Shown piece after piece: positions 9,741 through 17,573 of a stretch of DNA of 64,000 bases. The DNA is from Flavobacterium panacagri (GTDB lineage: Bacteria > Bacteroidota > Bacteroidia > Flavobacteriales > Flavobacteriaceae), in NCBI RefSeq assembly GCF_030378165.1, contig NZ_CP119766.1, forward strand, positions 3,968,001-4,032,000, in the 5' to 3' direction. The translations under genes and the position numbers were made by a program. Position 1 is the stretch's first letter, and each line of letters opens with the position of its first letter. The notes under the pieces are model-generated. The model was not told where the DNA came from. It saw only the letters and a program-made list of their open reading frames with translations, and ran no database searches.

Positions 9741-10085
9741 ATGTTTAAGTATGATTTGCCTACTGCAGTTCCTACACTGCATAATTTAAAAAAAACTATT
9801 GATCATTTTTTAAGTGACACCATTACATTAAATTCAATCGATAAAATTGGAGCCGATTCAGAATTCGCTTTAGAAGTTTCTGATATTCTTAAAGGATATA
9901 GAGATAATTCTCAAGTACATGATCTTGATTATCAATATAAAAAATTAATTCAGATTACAACTGATATTCATAATCTTAATCTGGCTGTTAATAATGAAAT
10001 TCCAGAATGGCTTGAATATGAATTAGGAATTGTGTTTCATAAAATCAGAAATATTCTGCTTGTTTTAGAAATTGAGTTAAATTAA
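9741..10085 (+). CDS. Small orphan helical protein of the sensor cluster
   Basis: A 114-residue protein I do not recognise. It has no signal peptide or membrane segment, is rich in Asp, Glu, Ile and Leu, and looks wholly helical, which would fit a small cytoplasmic partner or adaptor. Its start (MFKYDLPTAVPTL) echoes a stretch FKYSLPTPVPQNY in the thioredoxin-fold protein two genes upstream. It lies about 50 bases after the membrane sensor-like gene and 60 bases before the PAS gene, on the same strand. Coding status is supported by length, codon use like the neighbours and position. Confidence 0.65.
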   Translation: MFKYDLPTAVPTLHNLKKTIDHFLSDTITLNSIDKIGADSEFALEVSDILKGYRDNSQVHDLDYQYKKLIQITTDIHNLNLAVNNEIPEWLEYELGIVFHKIRNILLVLEIELN

Positions 10086-10147
10086 AAATGGTTTAAGATT
10101 CTTTTATACGCTTAATTGAGTTGTAAATTAATTTAAATGTAAAAGCT

Positions 10148-10747
10148 ATGGATACCAGAATTAATCGTCCAACGCCTTCAGACAGAGAAGTAGATTGGAA
10201 TAAGAGTAAAGTGCTGCTTAGTAAGACCGACAAAAAAGGAACCATTTTATATGCCAATGAAGACTTTATAGATGTTTCTGGTTATGACGAATTCGAACTT
10301 GTTGGCCAGCCTCATAATATTGTTAGACATCCCGACATGCCCAAAGTAATTTTCAAATTTTTATGGGACAGTATTAAATCGAGTGAAAATATTCATGTAA
10401 TTATAAAAAATATGGCCAAAACAGGCCGTTATTACTGGGTTGTAACTGATTTCAAAATTATCGCCGATACCGACGGAGAAATTGTTGGTTTCTTTGGAAC
10501 TCGAAAATCGGTTCCAAATGATATTATTGTGAAGTTTATCGAGCCTTTGTACAAAAAACTTCTACAGATCGAAGAAACCAGTGGAATCCATGCTTCCGAA
10601 GAATATCTTGTAGGTTTCTTAGAGGAGCGAAAAAAGACTTATATGGAATATGTTGATCACTTAATTGCCACAGGAAAAGATGATAAAAACAAAATAAGCA
10701 AAGGTCTTTTCAGCGGATTATTTGATAAAAATTCTTCAAAAAAATAA
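10148..10747 (+). CDS. Stand-alone Aer-like PAS domain protein
   Basis: A 199-residue soluble protein. Residues 17-135 match the FAD-binding PAS domain of the aerotaxis receptor Aer closely: FIDVSGYDEFELVGQPHN, then IVRHPDMPK (residues 58-66), then KTGRYYWV and EPLYKKL. Unlike Aer there is no membrane anchor, HAMP or methyl-accepting signalling domain; only about 60 mostly helical residues follow. The Arg-His-Pro-Asp motif, part of the flavin region in Aer, is kept, but the Trp that follows the Gly-Glu-Pro turn of E. coli Aer is Ile82 here. It closes the four-gene cluster and is a likely redox or energy sensor. Flavin binding is inferred, not shown. Confidence 0.85.
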   Translation: MDTRINRPTPSDREVDWNKSKVLLSKTDKKGTILYANEDFIDVSGYDEFELVGQPHNIVRHPDMPKVIFKFLWDSIKSSENIHVIIKNMAKTGRYYWVVTDFKIIADTDGEIVGFFGTRKSVPNDIIVKFIEPLYKKLLQIEETSGIHASEEYLVGFLEERKKTYMEYVDHLIATGKDDKNKISKGLFSGLFDKNSSKK

Positions 10748-10956
10748 GATTCATAAGAATATGCTTCATTGTATCATCAAATATTCAATACAAATTTGCC
10801 CCCAACAAATCTAAATCACCTGAATATTTAAAAAACTTATTTTAAGTGAGATGCAGTGAAGTGTATTTTTTTTAAAGTTTCCAAGGTTCTGAGATTCTAA
10901 GATGCTAAGTTTTCTTAAAAAGCCGTAGACTTTTTTTTACAAAAGTAAAAAAAAAC

Positions 10957-11003
10957 AGCATCTTAGGATCTTAGCGCCTTAGCATCTTAGCATCTTAGCA
11001 TCT
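10957..11003. repeat. Tandem 8-bp CTTAGCAT word array
   Basis: The segment consists of near-perfect copies of an 8-base word (CTTAGGAT, CTTAGCGC, then CTTAGCAT three times). Together with GATTCTAAGATGCT at about 10893-10906 its first part can fold into a stem. It abuts the stop codon of recG and separates it from the convergent PAS gene. Related words occur at 1-12, 25151-25185, 25460-25480 and 51063-51100. Confidence 0.75.
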
Positions 11004-13112
11004 CTAAGAAATATAATTCCAAATATTTTTCTTCTTGGTCAATTCAATGAAAATAGCTCTTAAAATCGCATTTTCAGGTTTTTGAAGAGCAGAATCTTCT
11101 TTTAAGATTTTCAGGGCATAATTTCTTGCTAAAGATAAAATTTCTCTGTCTTTTACAATATCAGCAATTTGAAGATTTAAAACACCACTTTGCTGCGTTC
11201 CCATTAAGTCACCAGGCCCGCGGAGTTTCAAATCTACTTCCGCTATTTCAAAACCATCATTGGTTTGTACCATGGTTTCCATTCTTGTTTTACTATCAGA
11301 ACTTAATTTATGTCCCGTCATTAAAATGCAATAGCTCTGTTCAGCGCCACGACCAACACGTCCTCGTAACTGGTGCAATTGGGAAAGACCAAATCGTTCG
11401 GCACTTTCTATAATCATTACACTGGCATTTGGAACATTTACACCAACTTCAATTACTGTTGTAGCTACCATAATATTCGTTTTTCCTTCAGAAAAACGTT
11501 TCATTTCGGCATCTTTATCTGCTGGTTTCATTTTTCCATGCAGAATCGAAATGGAATATTGAGGCAGTGGAAAATCACGTGAAATACTTTCGTAACCGTC
11601 CATTAAATCTTTGTAATCCATTTTTTCAGATTCCTGAATTAATGGATAAACGATATAAATTTGTCTTCCCTTTGCAATTTCGTCACGAAGAAATTTCCAG
11701 ACTTTTAATCGATTAGAATCAAAACGGTGCACAGTTTGAATTGGTTTTCTTCCTGGAGGTAGTTCATCAATTACAGAAATATCCAAATCGCCGTATAAAC
11801 TCATTGCTAATGTTCTTGGAATAGGAGTGGCTGTCATAACCAAAACGTGTGGTGGAATATCATTTTTCTTCCACAATTTGGAGCGCTGTTCCACACCAAA
11901 ACGATGCTGTTCGTCAATTACAGACAAACCTAAGTTTTGAAATTTTACTTTATCTTCTAATAAAGCGTGTGTTCCAATCAAAATTTTTAAAGTTCCGTTT
12001 TCTAATTCTTCATGAATAATTTTTCTTTCAGAAGTTTTAGTTGAGCCCGTTAATATTCTGATATTTATATTTAGCGTATTCGCAAATTCAGACAAACCTA
12101 AAAAATGCTGATTAGCTAGAATCTCTGTCGGTGCCATTAAACAAGCTTGAAAGCCGTTGTCAATTGCCAGAAGCATACTCATAAAAGCGACAATCGTTTT
12201 TCCAGAACCTACATCACCTTGAAGAAGGCGGTTCATTTGGGCGTTGCTTCCCATATCGGTTCTAATTTCTTTGATTACTCTTTTTTGAGCATTTGTTAAA
12301 TCAAAAGGAAGGTGGTTTTTATAAAATTCATTAAAAAGTTCGCCTACTTTAGTAAACGGATGGCCTTTAATTTTATGTTTTCGAATGAGATTTTTAGTAA
12401 TTAACTGCAGCTGAATAAAGAACAATTCTTCAAATTTTAGTCGGAATTGCGCTTTCGCTAAAATATCGGCACTTTTGGGAAAATGGATATTAAATAAAGC
12501 CGCTCTTTTCGGAATCAGTTTTAATTCTTCGATTAAAGAGGGTGGAAAAGTTTCTGTAAAAAGCGCTTGTGTTTCCAGAAAAAGTTGTTCCATCATTTTA
12601 TTGATGGTTCGATTCGAAATTCCCTTATTGGTTAAAGCTTCTGTTGAAGGATAAACAGGCTGCATGGCAGAACGCAAGCTTCTTTCGTGTTCGCTTAGCA
12701 ACTCGATTTCTGGATGTGCCATACTAAACTGGCTTCCATACAAAGAACATTTTCCAAAAATAACCAATGGTTCGTTTAGTTTTAAACTCTCACGAATCCA
12801 TTTGTGGCCTTGAAACCAGTTGAGATCAATCTGTCCCGTTTCATCAACAAAACTTGCTACTAAACGTTTTTTATTTTTAGCAAATTCAACGGTTTTAATA
12901 TTGATTATTTTACCGATAATCTGTACTTCAGAACCTGTATTCTGTAGTTCATTTATCTTATAATAACGCGTTCTGTCAATATATCGATTGGGATAAAAAT
13001 TGACTAAATCTCCATATTTATGAATTCCCAATTCCTTACGAAGCAATTGACCACGGCTTGGGCCAACACCTTTTAAGTATTCGATTGGGGTTTCTAGAAG
13101 ATTATTAGACAT
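11004..13112 (-). CDS. recG: ATP-dependent DNA helicase RecG
   Basis: A 702-residue branch-migration helicase acting on stalled forks and recombination intermediates. The N-terminal wedge/OB domain starts with TPIEYLKGVGPSRG and ends before residue 260. The helicase core shows Walker A (LLQGDVGSGKT), the DEQHRFG box in place of DEAD, TATPIPRTLAMSLYGD, and the C-terminal RGRVGRG motif VI. Length and motifs fit RecG fully. The gene is convergent with the PAS cluster. Its upstream spacer contains a long AT-rich palindrome. Confidence 0.97.
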   Translation of the reverse strand: MSNNLLETPIEYLKGVGPSRGQLLRKELGIHKYGDLVNFYPNRYIDRTRYYKINELQNTGSEVQIIGKIINIKTVEFAKNKKRLVASFVDETGQIDLNWFQGHKWIRESLKLNEPLVIFGKCSLYGSQFSMAHPEIELLSEHERSLRSAMQPVYPSTEALTNKGISNRTINKMMEQLFLETQALFTETFPPSLIEELKLIPKRAALFNIHFPKSADILAKAQFRLKFEELFFIQLQLITKNLIRKHKIKGHPFTKVGELFNEFYKNHLPFDLTNAQKRVIKEIRTDMGSNAQMNRLLQGDVGSGKTIVAFMSMLLAIDNGFQACLMAPTEILANQHFLGLSEFANTLNINIRILTGSTKTSERKIIHEELENGTLKILIGTHALLEDKVKFQNLGLSVIDEQHRFGVEQRSKLWKKNDIPPHVLVMTATPIPRTLAMSLYGDLDISVIDELPPGRKPIQTVHRFDSNRLKVWKFLRDEIAKGRQIYIVYPLIQESEKMDYKDLMDGYESISRDFPLPQYSISILHGKMKPADKDAEMKRFSEGKTNIMVATTVIEVGVNVPNASVMIIESAERFGLSQLHQLRGRVGRGAEQSYCILMTGHKLSSDSKTRMETMVQTNDGFEIAEVDLKLRGPGDLMGTQQSGVLNLQIADIVKDREILSLARNYALKILKEDSALQKPENAILRAIFIELTKKKNIWNYIS

Positions 13113-13134
13113 TGAATTATTTTAGATTTAGAAT

Positions 13135-13232
13135 AAAGAGTATAGAGAAAAGAAAATAGAGCATAGAAAATAGATTTTAAATTCTATACTTTTTATTCTA
13201 TTTTCTATACTCTTTCCTCTATTTTCTTTGAA
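13135..13232. repeat. Long AT-rich imperfect palindrome of TATAGAAAATAGA words
   Basis: The left side carries purine-rich words (GAGTATAGAGAAAAGAAAATAG and variants, here cut short) and the right side their complements (CTATTTTCTATACTC). A smaller copy of the same design sits at 20473-20540. It occupies the spacer upstream of recG and ahead of the lipocalin-like gene. Confidence 0.6.
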
Positions 13233-13383
13233 AAAGCGAAGATAGATTTTAATTAGGAATTTTGAAAGTCAAATATGGTTCTTAAGATTTTGAATGTTAA
13301 GTTATCGTTATCATGTAAAAATAAGCGCAACCATCTCAAGAAAGATTAATCTTAATAATAGTTAACCTTTAAAACTTAAAAAA

Positions 13384-13812
13384 ATGAAAAGAATTACAAT
13401 TTTAGTTGTACTATTTATTTCGCTGGTTTCTTGTTCAAATGACAATGATCAGAAGGATACAACTAATTATCTTGGAAAGTGGAAACTAACAAGTATGAGC
13501 AGAAATAAAAACCCTTTTGCCAACTCTATAGATGTTATGGAATGGCAGGAATCCTATGTTTTTAGTTCGAATGGAAAGTTTTCTAAAACGAGAATAAAAG
13601 ACAATAAAACTACTACTCAAATAGGAACATACCTAATTACAGAAACTTCAGATCAAACACAATTAAAATTGACTTACACTGCTCAAAGTGATATAATAGG
13701 AACTTGTACAGGAAATTTAATAGAAAATCTATATGTGCTTAAAAGTACTAAGCAGTTGTATAGTACTTGGGGTACTTGTGATGGGCCTCTATTAGTTTAT
13801 GATAGATTATAA
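13384..13812 (+). CDS. Small lipocalin-like lipoprotein
   Basis: A 142-residue exported lipoprotein: signal sequence followed by the lipobox LVSCSNDND (Cys17). The rest is predicted beta-rich with YLGKWKLTSMSRNKN and later IGTYLITETSDQT, the pattern of the small lipocalin-like family common in flavobacteria. It stands alone and is followed by a clear terminator. The ligand is unknown. Confidence 0.75.
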   Translation: MKRITILVVLFISLVSCSNDNDQKDTTNYLGKWKLTSMSRNKNPFANSIDVMEWQESYVFSSNGKFSKTRIKDNKTTTQIGTYLITETSDQTQLKLTYTAQSDIIGTCTGNLIENLYVLKSTKQLYSTWGTCDGPLLVYDRL

Positions 13813-13845
13813 ATTAAAACAACACTTACTAATTCAAATTGTTTG

Positions 13846-13876
13846 ACTCCGTTGGCTTTCCAGCGGAGTTTTTATT
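13846..13876 (+). terminator. Rho-independent terminator
   Basis: Stem ACTCCG/CGGAGT with a 12-base loop, followed by TTTTTATTTAT, 35 bases after the lipoprotein stop codon. Confidence 0.8.
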
Positions 13877-13889
13877 TATAAATAGTTGT

Positions 13890-13919
13890 TTTGATGATTA
13901 AAGATAATTCTTAGATTTG
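13890..13919 (+). promoter_or_regulatory. Bacteroidota-type promoter
   Basis: TTTG at 13890-13893 and TAGATTTG at 13912-13919, separated by 18 bases, match the TTTG / TAnnTTTG promoter pattern of the Bacteroidota housekeeping sigma factor. The next gene starts at 13952. Confidence 0.6.
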
Positions 13920-13951
13920 TTAAAACATTTTAAAAAGTATAAGCCCCAAAT

Positions 13952-15709
13952 ATGAGCAAAGAAGAAAAAGTTCCTTTTGAAACTATGATATTTTCTGGTG
14001 TTACATTCAAAGTAATCAACCGACATGAAGCACATGAGATTATTGGAGATCTTACCGATTTTAAAGATCAAAAAATCTATAATGTTTTTGAAGACACTTG
14101 GCGTTTTCCTGATTATGAAGAAAATCCGATATTTCTTTTGGCCGAAGAAGATGTCGAAATGGAATCTTTTGAAATGGATTTTAGTACAGAAGAACATCCT
14201 GATATCTTTATTCTAGGTTTTATTTTTAAAGGAAATCTTAATGTCAGTAAATTAATAACCTCTTACGATACTGATAATTCTCCTGCTTTGATAGTATTTG
14301 GAAAAACAACTACCGTCAATATAACTTTGTTTGGAAGTATACATTATTTAGGAGGTGGTTTAAAATGCGATGTTCTAACTGGAGAATATAATCATGGAGA
14401 ACTTTTTGTAAAAGGAGATGTTACAGCTTGGTTAATCTACAGTGATGATATGTGGATGCATTTCGAACGTTTTACAGATGTTCAGGCAATCGTGAATGTA
14501 AATAGGCCAGATGTGTTAATCTGCAGCAGCGTTACAGATACAGATGGGTCGGTTATTATGGTCGAAAACTACTTTCCTTCAACTCATAAATTGTCGGATA
14601 TTGTTAATGATGATTTTGTTGAATACACAAGTTACGGGACAGAAATATTAGGGAATAACTATTTAGACGTTTTTGCAGCAGGACTTTCAATTATAGATTA
14701 CGACAAAACAGATCAATATTTGTTTACTGATTTCCGCAATCAGTTTATAGAAATGGTTCGGGTTTTATCTGAAAAAAACGAAGGGAGAATCCGTGAAACG
14801 ATTTCAGATACAGAATATCAATATGTTCCTTTTGTTTATGAAGGACTGAATTACAGCCAAATTTCAGAAGAAATTGCAAATGGCTTTAATATCCAGATGA
14901 GAGCTTTATGGTGTCACGATACTGAAGAAATCATGCTGATTTTGGAATACCAAGATGAAGAAGGAAATCCAAAATACCAATGGATTAATAACGAAACTGC
15001 ACCTGGAATAGAAATGTATTGTGTAAAAGCGGCCGCTATGAAAGCTTTTGAAGTTCTAACGGCAGAAAATGATGAAGAAGAAGAAGACGAAGACGATGAT
15101 ATAGAATATGCGGAATATGATAGCAGTTTTTCTTTAGAAGATTTTGCAGTTCAATTTGGAAATTATACTATTCCAGAAGATTTGGTGAAATTATATGAAT
15201 TCCAAGAAGAATACGGATCAGAAACTTATTCGGAATGTTTTGGATTATTAGTAACAAATGATAAAACAGGAATCAAAACTTGGTCTGAAGAAGAAGAGTT
15301 TTATAATAGTTTTATTGAATTTGCTGGCGCAAACGGTTCAGGAAGTTCCTATGCTTATTGGCTTATTGATGAAGATTTGAATAATTGTCCAATAGTTGTT
15401 TTTGGTGATGAAGGTGGCATTCATGTTGTGGCAGAAAATATCCGTAAATTAATTCACTTGCTGACTTTGGATACCGAAATTTCAGTTGATTTTGATTCTT
15501 GTTATTTCTATAAAGACGAGGAATATTATCATGAAAATGAAAATAAAGAAGAATTTCACGATTGGGCTAAAAGAGAGTTTAATCTTGATGCTTTAGAATC
15601 AAATGAAGAAACGGAAGTGATTTTAAATGAAGCAAAAGAAAAATATAAAAGAAAGCTGAATGATTTTCTTGTAAAATTTGATATTGAAATAGGAGACGAA
15701 GAGGAATAA
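13952..15709 (+). CDS. Large acidic SUKH-like protein with beta-solenoid-like N-terminus
   Basis: A 585-residue cytoplasmic protein, very rich in Asp and Glu. About residues 85-180 show short repeating strands (LIVFGKTTTVN, then GEYNHGELFVKGDVTAWLIY), a pattern known from a family found with toxin-immunity proteins. An acidic linker (DEEEEDEDDDIEY, near residue 378) leads to a C-terminal region around 395-510 (TIPEDLVKLYEF, then SYAYWLIDED, PIVVFGDEGGIHVVAENI) that resembles the SMI1/KNR4 (SUKH) fold. SUKH proteins often neutralise toxins, but no toxin gene is adjacent. A clean promoter and terminator frame it as a single-gene unit. Domain calls are by eye. Confidence 0.6.
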   Translation: MSKEEKVPFETMIFSGVTFKVINRHEAHEIIGDLTDFKDQKIYNVFEDTWRFPDYEENPIFLLAEEDVEMESFEMDFSTEEHPDIFILGFIFKGNLNVSKLITSYDTDNSPALIVFGKTTTVNITLFGSIHYLGGGLKCDVLTGEYNHGELFVKGDVTAWLIYSDDMWMHFERFTDVQAIVNVNRPDVLICSSVTDTDGSVIMVENYFPSTHKLSDIVNDDFVEYTSYGTEILGNNYLDVFAAGLSIIDYDKTDQYLFTDFRNQFIEMVRVLSEKNEGRIRETISDTEYQYVPFVYEGLNYSQISEEIANGFNIQMRALWCHDTEEIMLILEYQDEEGNPKYQWINNETAPGIEMYCVKAAAMKAFEVLTAENDEEEEDEDDDIEYAEYDSSFSLEDFAVQFGNYTIPEDLVKLYEFQEEYGSETYSECFGLLVTNDKTGIKTWSEEEEFYNSFIEFAGANGSGSSYAYWLIDEDLNNCPIVVFGDEGGIHVVAENIRKLIHLLTLDTEISVDFDSCYFYKDEEYYHENENKEEFHDWAKREFNLDALESNEETEVILNEAKEKYKRKLNDFLVKFDIEIGDEEE

Positions 15710-15726
15710 TCCTAAAAAGGAATTTT

Positions 15727-15734
15727 TATCTTTG
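15727..15734 (+). promoter_or_regulatory. Candidate -7 box for the DUF1697 gene
   Basis: TATCTTTG matches the TAnnTTTG box and lies 16 bases ahead of the start codon; no good -33 box is evident. Confidence 0.35.
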
Positions 15735-15750
15735 AATAAATTTAAAAAGA

Positions 15751-16290
15751 ATGATAACACATTTAGCTCTTTTACGAGGAATCAACGTTTCTGGTCATAA
15801 TATGATGAAAATGGAGGCTTTAAAAGCAATGCTGGAAAATTTAGGCTTTCAAAATATTCGGACTTATCTGCAATCTGGAAATGTTTTCGTAGACAGTGAA
15901 GAAGACGCGGCTAAAGTCGGATTTATGATTAAACAGGAAATTTTCAAAGTTTTTGGGCATGAAGTTCCAGTTGTAATGATTACTAAAGAAAATTTAGAAT
16001 CTTGTTTTGCTAATAATCCGTTTTTGAAAGAAAAAGAGATTGATACTAAGAAGCTTTATGTAGCTTTTGTTTCAGCTTCACTAAAAAAAGAAAGCATAAA
16101 TGATCTTAAAATCAGTCAGTTTAAACCTGATGAAGCCAGTATTGATGAAAACAGAATTTTTATAAAATATGCTGTTGGAGCTGGAAAAACGCGATTTGAT
16201 CAAAAATATATCGAGAAAAAATTAAATGTAACCGCAACTATTAGAAACTGGAATACAGTGACTAATTTGCTTAATATGTATTCAGAATAA
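15751..16290 (+). CDS. DUF1697 family protein
   Basis: A 179-residue protein of the widespread DUF1697 family, recognised by the start ITHLALLRGINVSGHNMMKM and by RTYLQSGNVFVDSE. The function of the family is unknown; the fold resembles ferredoxin-like. It is translationally coupled to the next gene, with the stop and start sharing one base in TAATG. Confidence 0.9.
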   Translation: MITHLALLRGINVSGHNMMKMEALKAMLENLGFQNIRTYLQSGNVFVDSEEDAAKVGFMIKQEIFKVFGHEVPVVMITKENLESCFANNPFLKEKEIDTKKLYVAFVSASLKKESINDLKISQFKPDEASIDENRIFIKYAVGAGKTRFDQKYIEKKLNVTATIRNWNTVTNLLNMYSE

Positions 16291-16691
16291 TGAAAAAGTA
16301 TTTTTTAATGTTTTTTGTTTTTGTAATGAGTTTAAATTCTGCTGTTTATGCTCAAAATGCAAAAACAGCTCCCGAAGATTTCAATGCCTTTTTTACGAAA
16401 TTCAATGCAGATCCAAAATTTCAGGTAAGCAGAGTGATTTTTCCTTTGAAATATCAAATGAATAATGACGATTTTGAATTATCGGATTATACCATGTCAA
16501 AAGATAAATACAAAGTTTTAACACTAAACAAGAAGTCCGATGAAAAGTATTTAAAACGAACGATATCTATCAAGAAGCATAAAGCTACAATCCAGCAGCG
16601 TGGTCTGGATAACGGAATTTATGTGGATTATATTTTTGAGTTAAAAGATAATCAATGGTTTTTAAAGACCTGGATTGATCAATCTACTTAA
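16290..16691 (+). CDS. Secreted DUF4348-like protein
   Basis: A 133-residue protein with a signal peptide (cleavage probably after VYAQ). The mature part has the pattern DFNAFFTKFNADPKFQVSRV followed by IFPLKYQ, which resembles the periplasmic DUF4348 family of Bacteroidota. No catalytic motif is visible. It overlaps the end of the DUF1697 gene by one base, so the two are probably co-translated. Function unknown. Confidence 0.65.
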   Translation: MKKYFLMFFVFVMSLNSAVYAQNAKTAPEDFNAFFTKFNADPKFQVSRVIFPLKYQMNNDDFELSDYTMSKDKYKVLTLNKKSDEKYLKRTISIKKHKATIQQRGLDNGIYVDYIFELKDNQWFLKTWIDQST

Positions 16692-16693
16692 TA

Positions 16694-17197
16694 CTAATCT
16701 CGAACCCATTTTTGCATAGCAGGAAAAGGCATTTTTTGTTCTTTTTCTGCTTTTTCATTTCCAAAACACAAACCCATCCATTCCAGTAGAGGCAGTCCAA
16801 TATAATTTCCCGTTGAAAAATTTGAAATAAACCATTCTGAGCTGTCTTTATATCCATTTGGATGGAATACAAAATCTAAGGGAAGCTGTAAATGATGTAA
16901 TGCCGCATAAGACCATAAAATAGCTGCTATTTCTTCGCCTTGAGTTGGCCAGTCTTCTGAAATTTTTGTAGTACCAACTAATTTTCTTTGCTCAGAAACG
17001 GTTACAGCAAGATGTCCAGCTTCGTGTAAAATATCACCAGGATATAGTAATTTAGTATAATCAACATAAATGCAGTTTGGACCTAAATCTAATCCAGGTA
17101 AAAAAGTTTCGTCAAGCTCTTTTTCAATAACATCAATACCGATTTCTTTTAAAAAGAATATTACTTTTTTTATTTCTTCTTTTTCTTTTAAAGCCAT
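16694..17197 (-). CDS. Unknown protein with HEAGH metallopeptidase-like motif
   Basis: A 167-residue protein without signal peptide. The central DILHEAGHLAVTVSEQR is a textbook HExxH zinc site preceded by a hydrophobic stretch. Downstream, EDWPTQGEEIAAILWSYAAL could supply a third acidic ligand. The protein is short, about the size of a bare metallopeptidase domain. It is the last gene of a minus-strand trio with a small lipoprotein and a Dph6-like ATPase. I do not recognise the family; peptidase activity is inferred from the motif alone. Confidence 0.6.
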   Translation of the reverse strand: MALKEKEEIKKVIFFLKEIGIDVIEKELDETFLPGLDLGPNCIYVDYTKLLYPGDILHEAGHLAVTVSEQRKLVGTTKISEDWPTQGEEIAAILWSYAALHHLQLPLDFVFHPNGYKDSSEWFISNFSTGNYIGLPLLEWMGLCFGNEKAEKEQKMPFPAMQKWVRD

Positions 17198-17198
17198 A

Positions 17199-17573
17199 TT
17201 AATTTGTTTTTATTTTTTTGATGAAAATAGTATCCGAATTATGTAAAGCTCCTCTTTTTAGTCCGCCTCCAAATGGCTGCATAAATTGAATCTGCTGTGG
17301 TTCATAGCCTTCTTTGTTAATGGGTTCATTTACCGCCAAATTTGGAGCTTCAAAGCCTAAAAATGTCAATTGGCGGTACCGTTCTTCTTTTAATGAGAAG
17401 TAACCATTAGACTGACTTACTGTTTCACCAACTTTACAGTTATCAATTGGTTTTCTAGTTTCTGAATCGTAAATATAACCTATAATTTGCGGTCTTTTAC
17501 ATCTACTGACCAAACAGCTTTGAAAACTGAAGCAGAGAAGAACGAGGAAAATGAATTTATAGAAAGTCTTCAT
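17199..17573 (-). CDS. Small lipoprotein with carboxypeptidase-regulatory-like fold
   Basis: A 124-residue lipoprotein; the signal ends in the lipobox FQSCLVS (Cys20). The segment GYIYDSETRKPIDNCKVGET followed by SNGYFSL is the beta-sandwich pattern of carboxypeptidase-regulatory-like domains, which in Bacteroidota are common in envelope proteins. Its start overlaps the stop of the upstream Dph6-like gene in TAATG. Role unknown. Confidence 0.65.
   Translation of the reverse strand: MKTFYKFIFLVLLCFSFQSCLVSRCKRPQIIGYIYDSETRKPIDNCKVGETVSQSNGYFSLKEERYRQLTFLGFEAPNLAVNEPINKEGYEPQQIQFMQPFGGGLKRGALHNSDTIFIKKIKTN

Noticed and set aside
13898..14197. Minus-strand 99-residue open frame
   Set aside because: It lies inside the acidic SUKH-like gene; its Phe/Lys/Ile-rich composition is the mirror of the Glu-rich sense strand.
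13952..15709. SUKH-like gene as part of a toxin-immunity pair
   Set aside because: No toxin or secretion-linked gene lies beside it, so only the fold similarity is reported.
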